This document shows, in pieces, positions 17,938 through 26,971 of a DNA stretch of 64,000 nt. The stretch is from Leptospira inadai serovar Lyme str. 10. Lineage in GTDB: Bacteria > Spirochaetota > Leptospiria > Leptospirales > Leptospiraceae. The stretch's first letter is position 1; every line of letters begins with the position of its first letter. The DNA lies in contig NZ_AHMM02000006.1 in the NCBI RefSeq assembly GCF_000243675.2, forward strand, positions 1-64,000, in the 5' to 3' direction. The translations under genes were made by a program, and so were the position numbers. The notes beneath the pieces were generated by a model. It was not told the origin of the DNA. It did no database searches and was given only the letters and a program-made list of their open reading frames with translations.

Positions 17938-19302
17938 CTACTTCTCTAAGTCCGCTATTACATCGGATACGAGTTGGCCTACACTTTCGATTTCTCCACC
18001 TCTCCCGTGAGATACTCCTAAGCGAACGATCACTAGCTTCTTTGATGGAATTATGACGATATATTGACCCAGGTGTCCCCGACCGAAAAAAGTATCTTTA
18101 GGCGCATGAGGCATACCCCATCGAATGCCAAACTGGGGGATCTTACTGTCTGTGACGTTGAGCCAGAATCCGGCGCCGTAACCAGTATCGAGTGTTTGCA
18201 TCGTTGAGTATTTCACCCAGCCGTCCGGCAGAATTCGTTTACGGCCTACGAAACCGTCATTTAAGTATAGCATTCCGAGAAGAGCCCAGTCTCGCGCACT
18301 AGCAAACATTCCGTTGGAGCCTACGGGAATGTCGGAAGAATCAAAAGTCAAGGTGGCGTTTTTTATTCCAAGGGGGGCGAATAATTCCCGATGAACGAAT
18401 TCCATAAAAGTCTGAGCATCGCGGCCGGTAGAATCTCGGACTATTCGAGAGAGAATTTGATAACCGGCATTGCTGTAATTCCATTTCGTGCCGGGATCTT
18501 GCTCGAGGGAAAAGCTTTGAGCATACGAATCCATATCGGATTCCGTAAACCATAATCGAAAAGACGGTTCGTCGAGGGGCAGTCCGCTCGACATTCTCAG
18601 AAGTTGATCCGTCGTAATTTTAGACCGCGGATCTTCGGATTTTTGCCAAGCGGAAATTCTAACCGGACTTTCAACAGAAAGCTTTCCCTGTTTAACTAGA
18701 ATACCTGCGATTGCATTTATTGTCGATTTTGTTAAGGAATTGCCGGGGAATACGCTACGTATCGAGTAACCCGGAGCATAGCGCTCCGCGATTAACTTTC
18801 CGTTATGAATTATTACTACTGCACGAGTCCATCTATGCGGTGTGTCCGAAGATTCTTCGAATGCGCGATCCAAAGCTAGTCCGAGTCCTGCCGTAGCCGG
18901 TTCCACTAATTCCGGCCATGCGGTTTCCGATAACGTTGCCGGGGAGTTCGGAAGAGTGATCTTTTTTGCGGAAATATTTTCCGGAATATCGTTTGCGAGA
19001 AGACAACCCATTCCTTCACGATATCTAGACCTGCTTTCGGAACCGCCGGCAAAATTTGCCGTAACTTCTTTCCGTATTTGATCGACGCGATATCGAAGAG
19101 CCCAATCCACAAGTCCCATTCCGGTCGCCGCCCTTAATGTTTCTTCATATACCCGATCGGGATCTAAGTTAGAAATAAAAACACCGGAACAAACGTATTT
19201 ACTTGCTGCTCCCGTTGCGATGCGAATCGGATTGTAGGCGGAACAGGATAGATAGATGGAGGTTATAATGAGAAGAGATAGATTCTTTTTAGTGTTTTTC
19301 AT
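17938..19302 (-). CDS. Beta-lactamase-family serine hydrolase lipoprotein
   Basis: The 454-aa product has a lipobox (SIYLSC, C20). After ~160 residues of uncharacterised N-terminal sequence comes the beta-lactamase/DD-peptidase fold: S-x-x-K as NSLTKST (S189, K192), Y-x-N as WNYSNAG (Y276), and a late GRGHLGQYIVIIP motif in the position of the third box. The family includes class C lactamase-like esterases and peptidases; resistance should not be assumed. It is predicted to be membrane-anchored and periplasmic. The gene is monocistronic and convergent with the SGNH gene. Confidence 0.85.
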   Translation of the reverse strand: MKNTKKNLSLLIITSIYLSCSAYNPIRIATGAASKYVCSGVFISNLDPDRVYEETLRAATGMGLVDWALRYRVDQIRKEVTANFAGGSESRSRYREGMGCLLANDIPENISAKKITLPNSPATLSETAWPELVEPATAGLGLALDRAFEESSDTPHRWTRAVVIIHNGKLIAERYAPGYSIRSVFPGNSLTKSTINAIAGILVKQGKLSVESPVRISAWQKSEDPRSKITTDQLLRMSSGLPLDEPSFRLWFTESDMDSYAQSFSLEQDPGTKWNYSNAGYQILSRIVRDSTGRDAQTFMEFVHRELFAPLGIKNATLTFDSSDIPVGSNGMFASARDWALLGMLYLNDGFVGRKRILPDGWVKYSTMQTLDTGYGAGFWLNVTDSKIPQFGIRWGMPHAPKDTFFGRGHLGQYIVIIPSKKLVIVRLGVSHGRGGEIESVGQLVSDVIADLEK

Positions 19303-19686
19303 AAAGTTTCAATAATTTAAATTCCAAGAAAATCATTCAAAAGCAGGGAGTGGTGAATTCCGATAATCTTATTTATTAAACCGCTTTTTATTTACGCACT
19401 TTTTAATCTCGTCCTATGCCGAAATGAATATCCGTCTTAGCCATGTAACTTCATTGCAATAAATCAATAGGATAAAATTCGTTCTACGCCGGAATAGAAA
19501 GGAATTTTCAATTCAGCGAGGTCTTTGAAATAATTCCTCTCTCGAATTATAAAAATCGCAATTTTTGCGACTTAAGTTTAGACGCTCCTTGTATAAAAAT
19601 AGAGGTAAATTTTCCAGAGGTTTTTCTTAGGGACCTATATTGCATATCCTCGATTACGCACGAATTCGGTAACTTATTTAAATGCG
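19303..19686. other. AT-rich intergenic stretch
   Basis: No gene, RNA or clear repeat was recognised. It would contain the promoter of the minus-strand serine hydrolase near 19303-19400. Confidence 0.4.
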
Positions 19687-19899
19687 ATGACCAAGGCATA
19701 TCTTTTCGGAACTCTCGCTAGCTCGCTTTTTACGACAGGAGTAAATTCTGAAAACGTCGTTTTCAATGCAGTCTTGGGCGCTATTTTTGTCGCGGATTCC
19801 GGAGCAAATACAGTCATCGTATTGAATGCGATTCGTAACTCATTTTTTTACGGAACTTTAGCCGAGTCGAGCTTAAATACCGATACGAATCCATTTTAA
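19687..19899 (+). pseudogene. Remnant of an NHL-type repeat protein
   Basis: The 70-codon frame (AYLFGTLASSLFTTGVN, GAIFVADSGANTVIVLNAI) matches in spacing one repeat of the propeller lipoprotein at 14113-15645 (VYGQGGSFTTG..., LYVADSNNRVLYFP). It has no signal peptide and no ribosome binding site, and a second partial unit (FFYGTLAESSLNTDTN) follows. It is best read as a decayed fragment of a related gene. 19900-20173 downstream shows no gene. Confidence 0.4.
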
Positions 19900-20173
19900 A
19901 GTAATATTAAAGAAGCGTAATTCGGAAATTCCGATTTTAAAAATTTACGGCTATGTAATAGTCGATTTTTACTATTCTTTAAAATCGTCCAACAGTTCTA
20001 TCCTTTTCTCCGCCGGTGTTGCTTCTCCTTGCTCTTACTTAAAACAAACTATGAAACTTTGCTCAGGGCCTAATTCCGGAAACGGAAATCTTCCGTCTCC
20101 GAAAAAAGGCGGTGTGTCCTAGTGAATACCGAAAGAATTTTAGGGAAGAAGTTTATTCAACATTTATTTAAAG

Positions 20174-20632
20174 TCACTTCTGTTCGTCAGTCGGCGCAAA
20201 ATAGCCGATTTCGGGCGTAAGCCGAATTTTGCTTTTAGCGAAACTTCCGATTCCTCTACCGATTTCCTTACCTCGAGTATCGAATAGATTACTCTCCGCG
20301 ACGATCAAATTTTGAGAGTTCTGAACTACTTTCCCTTTTGCAATCATCGTCCCTGATCGAATCGGCCTTAAAAAGAAAAGAGTGATGCTTGAAGTCAGGA
20401 CGAAGTAATCCGGTTCTAAAGAATTTGCCGCAAAAAAGGCCGCATCATCGACGGCCTTAAAATACACGGCTCCATGAGCCGCACCGGCCGCGTGATGAAA
20501 GTCATCGCGAATTTCAATCGTTAATTCCGCGAATCCTTTTGAAACTGAAATCCGAGGTTGGAAAAAGCGGTTGATCGGGGCCTGACTGTACATTTGCTCT
20601 AAGCTTCGAAAGTGCTTCTCCCAGTCGACCAT
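20174..20632 (-). CDS. PaaI-type hotdog-fold thioesterase
   Basis: The 152-aa protein has the hotdog core (FHHAAGAAHGAVYFKAVDDA) with the H-G-A-x-x-x-x-x-x-D layout of the PaaI/4HBT group, and the strand LTSSITLFFLRPIRSGTMIA. These enzymes hydrolyse acyl- or aryl-CoA thioesters in the cytoplasm. Its ATG is one base after the stop of the upstream membrane protein and GGAG precedes it, so the two form an operon, probably controlled by the divergent TetR regulator. Confidence 0.82.
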   Translation of the reverse strand: MVDWEKHFRSLEQMYSQAPINRFFQPRISVSKGFAELTIEIRDDFHHAAGAAHGAVYFKAVDDAAFFAANSLEPDYFVLTSSITLFFLRPIRSGTMIAKGKVVQNSQNLIVAESNLFDTRGKEIGRGIGSFAKSKIRLTPEIGYFAPTDEQK

Positions 20633-20633
20633 G

Positions 20634-21131
20634 TTAGATGCTCTCCACCGTAGAATTCTTTCGAGACTGAAGAAGGATCTTAAAGATTACGAGATGTGAT
20701 ACCACCAATAGCGGCGCATATCCTGTAAAAATATAGAACATAAAACCCATTAGGGGTGAAATATGAAGCGTTAATGCTTGATAACTTGCATAAAGGAGAT
20801 CTACGAATCCCCAAATATTAAAAAACCAAACGAGCGGAATCGCAACTTTTAATTTCCTTCCTAAAAGCAGATAAGACGAAATTGCCAGAATTGCGGCGAT
20901 ATAATCTCCCCAAGCGGCGGGTATCGAAAAGTCGGTAGGCATACTTGGGGAGGTGATTCCAGGTATGAACATGCTTAAACCGACAAATCTATAGCCGTGA
21001 ATCAGCAAAAGGGATTGAAGAAGCTTAGTCCTACTTCCACCGGATTTGGTTAGAATTATGTCCCGAATAACTAAAGTGGCCATGATGGCGCCGATAGTGG
21101 TTGCGAAAATGAGAAGAAATTTTGGTTCCAT
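20634..21131 (-). CDS. Small integral membrane protein
   Basis: The 165-aa protein has about five hydrophobic segments (LLIFATTIGAIMATLVI, YIAAILAISSYLLLG, IPLVWFFNIWGFVDLLYA, LMGFMFYIFTGYAPLLVVS). No family was assigned. It is the first gene of the operon with the thioesterase. The 14-bp palindrome 19 bp upstream of its start suggests repression by the neighbouring TetR protein. Confidence 0.72.
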   Translation of the reverse strand: MEPKFLLIFATTIGAIMATLVIRDIILTKSGGSRTKLLQSLLLIHGYRFVGLSMFIPGITSPSMPTDFSIPAAWGDYIAAILAISSYLLLGRKLKVAIPLVWFFNIWGFVDLLYASYQALTLHISPLMGFMFYIFTGYAPLLVVSHLVIFKILLQSRKNSTVESI

Positions 21132-21149
21132 TGGAGTAGAATAAAAGCG

Positions 21150-21163
21150 TACGAACGTTCGTA
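21150..21163. promoter_or_regulatory. Palindromic operator for the TetR-type regulator
   Basis: TACGAACGTTCGTA is a perfect 14-bp palindrome in the intergenic region between the divergent membrane-protein gene (start 21131) and the TetR-family gene (start 21260). Its size, symmetry and place are those expected of a TetR-family operator. It would block the leftward promoter and perhaps the regulator's own. Confidence 0.65.
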
Positions 21164-21259
21164 AAGTAGAATAAAGGTGGCCACGGAATTTTTTATTTCG
21201 CCTTTGGATAAAGATTTCAGAGATGTAATTTAGAACTTCTTTCGAAATTTCAGCGAATT

Positions 21260-21856
21260 ATGGAAAAGAATGAAACTCAGCGTGAAATCCTTCAGTTGGC
21301 TGCCGATTATGCATCATTGCACGGACTGAATGACCTTACGATCGGGAAGTTGGCGGCAGCCGCTCGGATGAGCAAAGCAGGTCTTCACGGTTCTGTCGGA
21401 TCAAAATTGGATCTCCAAATGAGTACGATTCAATTTGCTGCCGAGATTTTCACTCGGGAAGTCATCCAGCCTATCGCGAATATCGATTCGGGTTATAAGA
21501 GGGTGATCGCCTTTTGCGAAAATTGGTTGAGTTACGTTGATCGAAAGGTTTTTCCGGGAGGATGTTTTTTCGGCCGGGTATCCTTTGAGGGGGCTTCGCT
21601 ACCCGAGAAAATCGACGCGGAAATCAAACGTTCGATTCGGACGTTCCAACAATTTCTGAAACGTGAATTAAAGAAATCGAAACTTTCGCCGGTCAAGTCG
21701 TCCGAGTTATCCGATCAGCTTTTGGCTTTGGTTATAAGTTATAATTGGGCAGTTCATGCACTCGGCCAGCCGTCGGCAGCAAATCATGTAAGGACCTTAC
21801 TATTTCAAAAACTAGAAGACTTAAAGGATCTAGACAGGATGCCGGGTCGTAAATAG
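21260..21856 (+). CDS. TetR-family transcriptional regulator
   Basis: The 198-aa protein has an N-terminal HTH (residues ~8-55: REILQLAADYASLHGLNDLT, IGKLAAAARMSKAGLHGSVG). A ligand-binding helical domain follows with ENWLSYVDRKVFPGGCFFGR, a pattern common in this subgroup. It probably represses the divergent membrane-protein/thioesterase operon through the palindrome at 21150-21163 and releases it on binding an unknown, perhaps acyl-type, ligand. Confidence 0.88.
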   Translation: MEKNETQREILQLAADYASLHGLNDLTIGKLAAAARMSKAGLHGSVGSKLDLQMSTIQFAAEIFTREVIQPIANIDSGYKRVIAFCENWLSYVDRKVFPGGCFFGRVSFEGASLPEKIDAEIKRSIRTFQQFLKRELKKSKLSPVKSSELSDQLLALVISYNWAVHALGQPSAANHVRTLLFQKLEDLKDLDRMPGRK

Positions 21857-22223
21857 GAAGATCACTCGGTTCTTACCTTTTAAAATGATTCTCCGGGAAG
21901 AATATGGCAATTTAGTTCCTTCCGCAAAAATCCTAGTTTAACGACTCTTTCCTCATCTCTAAAGGTAACGCGCAACGCCGTTAGATCGAATCACCGTAAG
22001 GCGAATACATCCGTAGCGATAGGGCAAAAACCCTCTAACCGATCCGCCGTATTCCCTACTAAGTTGATGCTTTCTTTTTATACGATTCTTCGATCGCATT
22101 CGGGAGTTGGGAAAATCGTTTATGATCCTCTTTGTCTCATCGATGAAGGAAAGAAATCTAGGTTTACCTCTAGGCCAAATCCGTATCTAATTTGAGAAGC
22201 ATTTTAGTCTAATCATCGTTAGG
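21857..22223. other. Intergenic, nothing recognised
   Basis: The 367 bases between the TetR gene and the convergent 241-aa gene show no ORF with protein-like features and no strong hairpin. Confidence 0.4.
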
Positions 22224-22949
22224 TTATCCCTGAGGAGAGTTGTTCGGTTTTGCCTGAGCGGCTCGTAAGGCCTTTGTTTCGAGGAGTTTCGTATATTTCT
22301 CCCAACGCGCGCCGGCTTGGGCGCTGTTTTTTTCCACATGAAAATAGCAAGTTTCCGCTCCTGCCGGAATCGTGCTCTTGAACATTACGTCCCAATTACC
22401 GGTCCTTCCTTGGGTCTTCATGAATTCTATAGCCGCATCTAACATACCTTGCACGAAATATCGCTGCACTCTACAATCCATCGCTCCATAATGATCTTGG
22501 TGCGGACACCAATCGATGTGAAAGTTCGCCCGACTTTCATCCTCGATGGCAGGCGATTCCAAGGAAGCATACGCGATACGATTGATAACCGTTGCATAAA
22601 AACTGATCCATTCTGAATCGGTCATATCCTTGGGAATCGTCGTGCCTTGCGTAATTTGCCTACCGATATCATAGCCGATTTGATGGAGACTATCGTAGAT
22701 GACGGACTGGCCTTCCATACCGAATTTCTTTTCCACGTTTTTTAGAATTCCGATGACGGCCATAGCCTGCATCGTTCCCCATTGCCATAACGTTGCCGGA
22801 TCGAAATTTGTTTTTCCGAGGATTTCTCCTCGGAGCCGTTTCAGTCCCTTTTCATACGGCTGATTGAATTGAAATCGGTCCCAAGCAGGTTCCGATCTCC
22901 GCTTCCAGTGCGCTTGCGTCTTATCAAGATGGTCTGTCTTACTAGTCAT
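22224..22949 (-). CDS. Hypothetical, possibly ATC-hydrolase-like
   Basis: The 241-aa soluble protein has no signal peptide. The central region (MGTMQAMAVIGIL-like helix, GYDIGRQITQGTTIPKDM, FHIDWCPHQDHYGAMDCRVQ, CYFHVEKN) resembles in layout the L-2-amino-thiazoline-4-carboxylic acid hydrolase family. In that family a C-P segment and a final cysteine are conserved. The match is from memory and weak. The gene is monocistronic; a role cannot be inferred from its neighbours. Confidence 0.6.
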   Translation of the reverse strand: MTSKTDHLDKTQAHWKRRSEPAWDRFQFNQPYEKGLKRLRGEILGKTNFDPATLWQWGTMQAMAVIGILKNVEKKFGMEGQSVIYDSLHQIGYDIGRQITQGTTIPKDMTDSEWISFYATVINRIAYASLESPAIEDESRANFHIDWCPHQDHYGAMDCRVQRYFVQGMLDAAIEFMKTQGRTGNWDVMFKSTIPAGAETCYFHVEKNSAQAGARWEKYTKLLETKALRAAQAKPNNSPQG

Positions 22950-23389
22950 ATCAGAATATTCTCATTAAACAACGGGATTGCAAGCACTTCTGCTTAAATC
23001 CGCTGGGGGGTTCGAATTTGTCGATATAACGCGGTTTAAGCCGGAATAGATAACGGCCTAGAAACATTTGCTCTATTAGCATTTGTGAATTTGCCCTTGG
23101 TGCTGGGGATCGCGTTTCGAAATGAATCCGGCGATTCGCTCTTCTGAAAGGGATATGCTATCCGAGATAACTAAGACATTCCGCTTATTTCGATGGAATT
23201 ATGACGCGAAAGTCGGGAATTATTTGCATTCGAATAGAAAGAAAATCCAAGTTATTTTTTAGACAATACTATTGCATGCGATGGAAGCGGTTCTATTTCG
23301 TTTCCGAATTCATCGGAAAATTAAACGGGTTCTTTTTTTGTCTTTGACTTCGATAAAAAAGAAATTAGGATAGTTTTCCCTGATTCGAT
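22950..23389. other. Intergenic, nothing recognised
   Basis: No gene is supported in these 440 bases. They lie between the divergent starts at 22949 and 23390 and must contain both promoters. Confidence 0.4.
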
Positions 23390-24505
23390 ATGAAATTTCT
23401 TTTTTATTCCCTTTTACTTTCTTTTACGGCTTCTTGCATGAAGTTCCAAGAAAACTCGCTCGATCCCAGTTCTCCGAGCGGATTCCTGTTTTCCCTTTTA
23501 ACATCTTCGAAGAGTTTGTACGTTGCGGTCGGGAACAATTGTACTTTATGGACTTCCAAGGACGGAATAAAGTGGACCAGTCAATCAAATACGCTCTTCC
23601 CGAATTGTGCGGGTAGTAGCGGTGCTACAATCAATGCCGTCGCCTATGGGAACGGTAAATTTGTAGCAGTAGGAAGTCTTAGCTCTAGCACTGCGGGTTG
23701 CGGAATCTGGACCAGTTCGGACGGCTTCAAATGGATTCAAAGTACCTGCGGTGGGGGGATGACTACTCCGTTGTATTCGGTCGCCTTTAACGGTACGAAT
23801 TTTGTTGCAGGAGCAGCGGATAATTATCCTACATTCGCGACTCATTTCATGCAGCAATCGGATGTAACCGCTTCCACTTGGACCCAGGTTTCCTTCGGTG
23901 CAACGGCTATCAACGGTTTTGTTTCCTCGATCATCTCGGTAGGCAGTACATACTATGCTACCGTCTCGACAGTCGATTCATTCGTTTCTACTAATAATGG
24001 AGCAAGTTGGTCGCAGTTTTCTTCTCCCCTAATTGCATCGAACGCATTCACTTCGAGTACTAGCTCGCCTGTAAGAATTGCCGCAGGTCCAGGATCCCGG
24101 TTGATCGCGTACGGAACCTCGACGGGTCTTGTGCCTGACTGGAGTTATACGGATGATTTAGGAGTCACGTGGACTACGAGAACGTCCACAGCGGGCACGA
24201 GTATGGGATTTAATGCGGGAGTTTATAATGCAGTCTCCGGTTTCTTTGTCGCGTTAGGCACAACCTGTCTTTTAGGGATTTCTTCTACAGGTGGTACGAA
24301 TATGGATTCACCTACGAATATTCAAAGCGGATGTTCGGGTACGACTTGGAATGCTCTTGTAGTTAATCCTATATCGGGGTTATTGGTGGCTGCGGGCACG
24401 AACGAGAATTTCGCTTATTCGCCGCTTATCGGAAGTCCTGGAAGCTGGATAATTTCTACGACAGGAAATACGAATTCGGTAAACTCGATCGCGTTCAAGC
24501 CCTGA
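23390..24505 (+). CDS. Lipoprotein with BNR/sialidase-like propeller repeats
   Basis: The 371-aa protein has a lipobox (SFTASC, C16). Repeated blades carry the S-x-D-G-x-x-W BNR/Asp-box signature: TSKDGIKWTSQS, TSSDGFKWIQST, STNNGASWSQFS and TDDLGVTWTTRT. Between them are Y-G-N-G-K-F-V-A-V-G-type strands. The architecture is a secreted, membrane-anchored beta-propeller. Sialidase catalytic residues are not evident, so binding rather than hydrolysis is more likely. It stands alone. Confidence 0.78.
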   Translation: MKFLFYSLLLSFTASCMKFQENSLDPSSPSGFLFSLLTSSKSLYVAVGNNCTLWTSKDGIKWTSQSNTLFPNCAGSSGATINAVAYGNGKFVAVGSLSSSTAGCGIWTSSDGFKWIQSTCGGGMTTPLYSVAFNGTNFVAGAADNYPTFATHFMQQSDVTASTWTQVSFGATAINGFVSSIISVGSTYYATVSTVDSFVSTNNGASWSQFSSPLIASNAFTSSTSSPVRIAAGPGSRLIAYGTSTGLVPDWSYTDDLGVTWTTRTSTAGTSMGFNAGVYNAVSGFFVALGTTCLLGISSTGGTNMDSPTNIQSGCSGTTWNALVVNPISGLLVAAGTNENFAYSPLIGSPGSWIISTTGNTNSVNSIAFKP

Positions 24506-24926
24506 AAGATAGCGAACGCTTCGATTCCCCCGATACTTGTTATGATAATGGTAAGTTATCGCAATCCTGTAAGTTCCGCTTTAAAGTCGGTCATTCATTC
24601 GGCTAAAGTTTTCGGCGGAGTGATCTTCGGTTAGACGCGCGATTTTAAGACTCGCTTACCCGTTTTTACTCGGACCCCATGCAATGTCTTTTTATGCAAC
24701 CGAGGCCGAGCGAGTCACGATCAAACGTGTGAATCCTATTTTGGAAAAAACCGGCGGCCGATCTTACTCTTACTGAGGATAAAGGGAAGTTTGAACTTCA
24801 TAATTTCTTAATGCAATACGTTTAATGAGGCGGTTTTATCGAGAAAATGCAAAGCTATACCGATTGAATAAAACTCGGCCAGGATCGGAGAAGGGAGGAG
24901 TTATTTGGAATGGAAACGAAAGTACC
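24506..24926. other. Intergenic, nothing recognised
   Basis: Between the convergent genes ending at 24505 and 24927 there is no supported gene. A 29-codon frame near 24685 has no supporting features. Confidence 0.35.
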
Positions 24927-25286
24927 TTAATCGACCATGAATCCCACGGGCAATGCAAGCACGGTCAAATAATCCGGTAAAGCGATTTTGACCGAAAATT
25001 TTACACCTACGAGAAGTCTTTCGACCTCGCCCTGTAAAATGAATTCTTTCCTGACGATCGATCCTTCGAAGTGAAATTTTTTTCTTTCGTCCGGGCTTAG
25101 TACGAATCCGGAAATAGCGGAACCGGTTAATATTTTATTCACATCCTGTATTTGGGCAGCTATGCCGACTCCTAATTCGGAAATATCGTACACAAACCCA
25201 TTAACTCCGATCTCGTCGATTTTAGCGCGAATTTTGAATTTGCTGATTTCGTCAGAAAAATATCGATCTGCTTTCCTACGCTCCAT
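24927..25286 (-). CDS. PilZ-domain protein
   Basis: I start at the ATG at 25286, which has GAGGATGG just upstream; a TTG nine codons earlier (25313) is possible. The 119-aa protein opens with MERRKADRYFSDE, the arginine motif that wraps cyclic di-GMP, followed by VYDISELGVGIAAQ, the D-x-S-x-x-G motif, and VERLLVGVKFSV. All core PilZ elements are therefore present and it is a single-domain c-di-GMP receptor candidate. It is monocistronic. Confidence 0.8.
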   Translation of the reverse strand: MERRKADRYFSDEISKFKIRAKIDEIGVNGFVYDISELGVGIAAQIQDVNKILTGSAISGFVLSPDERKKFHFEGSIVRKEFILQGEVERLLVGVKFSVKIALPDYLTVLALPVGFMVD

Positions 25287-25313
25287 TACCCCATCCTCAC
25301 CGAAAAGTCCCAA

Positions 25314-25784
25314 AAAATTTCCAAAGCTCTATTCGCAATCTAGCAACAGGATGCACAAGCCTAATTTCGTACTTGTTAGTGTAGACTTAAAAAAAGGGAA
25401 AAAAACGATAAATTTAGAATCGTCGGTCGCTCGCAAAGTTCGAAAATTAATCGAATTTCTTGACTTAATAATAACGGAATATGGAGTTTAAGGTCATTTT
25501 GAAACTTAAGTTTGTACAAGTTTCATAAAAATAACTCTTTTCGGCCTTGAAGAAACGCGAGATTCGGTAGGCATCGTCGGACTGTCCCGCATTCATCGAA
25601 AACGATTCTAAATAAATACGAGTCATTTTCGAGGTTGTCCAAACGAACCATTTTTTAAACGACGGGCTTGACGACCGAAAGCCGGTCTAGGATGGGAATT
25701 TAGCCCGGCGGCTGAACCCAAAATCGGTTTGAATAGCAAAAAGCTTTGAGTGGGAAGAAAGTCAAAGCTTTTGCTTTCCTCGAA
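25314..25784. other. Intergenic, possible small ORF
   Basis: A 46-codon plus-strand frame at 25351-25491 (MHKPNFVLVSVDLKKGKKTI...) is lysine-rich and lacks a clear ribosome binding site; I do not call it. The rest shows no gene. Confidence 0.3.
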
Positions 25785-26600
25785 TCAGGCTTTCAGCTCT
25801 TCCTTAACATTCAAGGGTTTGCTTTCCGTAATTTTTTTGAATGTCTTCTCATAGTCCGGATGAACCGTTCCAAAAATCGAATCCCAAATCGTAGTATAAA
25901 GCCCAAAGTTATATCTAAAATATTGATGATGCATATCATGATTGGTATTTGTGTTGATATGTTTCAAAATTCCGTTCGATATTATCCAGCTTGGAAACAT
26001 TTCATAACCGCTATGTCCTAAAACATTTCTGATTATTTGAATCGTCATAAAGATTACGAGCGCTAATGTATGGACCGGAAATAAGGACGCTACGATCGGC
26101 ATAATCATCGCGTGCACTAACGCTTCCCAAGGACTAAACGAATAAGCGGTCCAGGGTGATGGCGTGATGGAATCGTGATGAACTTTATGAAACGTTTTGA
26201 AGAACAAACGAGTGTGCATCAGGCGATGAGTCCAATAAAAATAGAAGTCCTGAATCGCTAGGATAAGAACCACGCTAAGAATCAAGTAGCCCCAACCGTA
26301 ATCTTCCACCCTGTCATAGAATTTAAAATAACCGTATTGTTTAAGAGTGAGGACGATAAAGGTAACCAGCGTATATACTACGACCGAAGAAACGGAATAT
26401 AGAAATTCTTTTTTAAACTGGGACGATTTGGCGACTCTATCTTGGATTTTTCTATGTTGGAAAGGGTGCTTCCAAACGTACAATACCGCAAAGACGATAC
26501 TTGCAGATAAGAGGTATCTGAAAAAATCGATCATAAAGATTTCCGGAACGTGCGGGATTATCCCCGATACGACTTGAAAAAAAGGAACGTGCTCGTTCAT
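25785..26600 (-). CDS. Sterol desaturase / fatty acid hydroxylase superfamily
   Basis: The 271-aa membrane protein contains the di-iron histidine boxes in order: HRLMH (in FYWTHRLMHTRLFF), HKVHH, and HDMHHQYFRYN, plus HSGYE between the last two. Several transmembrane segments surround them. The family inserts oxygen or double bonds into lipids at the membrane. The substrate is unknown; a hopanoid, ether lipid or fatty acid is possible. It is monocistronic. Confidence 0.87.
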   Translation of the reverse strand: MNEHVPFFQVVSGIIPHVPEIFMIDFFRYLLSASIVFAVLYVWKHPFQHRKIQDRVAKSSQFKKEFLYSVSSVVVYTLVTFIVLTLKQYGYFKFYDRVEDYGWGYLILSVVLILAIQDFYFYWTHRLMHTRLFFKTFHKVHHDSITPSPWTAYSFSPWEALVHAMIMPIVASLFPVHTLALVIFMTIQIIRNVLGHSGYEMFPSWIISNGILKHINTNTNHDMHHQYFRYNFGLYTTIWDSIFGTVHPDYEKTFKKITESKPLNVKEELKA

Positions 26601-26971
26601 AGTTCATCCTCTAAAAAACCGGGTTGAATCCCGGGATCTTTACGGACGATTAGAGCCTTTTTTAGGGTCATTTTCTTATTGAATTCTGCAAAAAGTCTAT
26701 CAAATCCGGATTCGATCGGCTTTTTCCGATTCTTATCCGGTTCTTGAAATTACACGGGTGATTTTATGGTTTCTTTAAAAATTTGATGGAAGGGGCGAAT
26801 GGCTTGTAGCGGGGACCGTTCCGATTCTTGCAATTTGGATGTTTTGCTTAAGTACCCTTTAAAATTTGGGAGCTCCTTTCATTTTATATAAATTTGAGAG
26901 TTCGGGGAGTTCCTATAATCCGGGGGTTGATCGACACGACATCCCCTTGCATATTTTGAATTCTTATTTAT
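26601..26971. other. Intergenic, nothing recognised
   Basis: The 371 bases between the sterol-desaturase-like gene's start and the stop of the VOC gene hold no ORF or repeat I can support. Confidence 0.4.

Noticed and set aside
17938..19302. Beta-lactam resistance gene
   Set aside because: Motifs fit the broad serine beta-lactamase/esterase/DD-peptidase fold; nothing shows lactamase activity.
25351..25491. 46-codon lysine-rich ORF
   Set aside because: No ribosome binding site or homology-like pattern; composition follows the AT-rich background.
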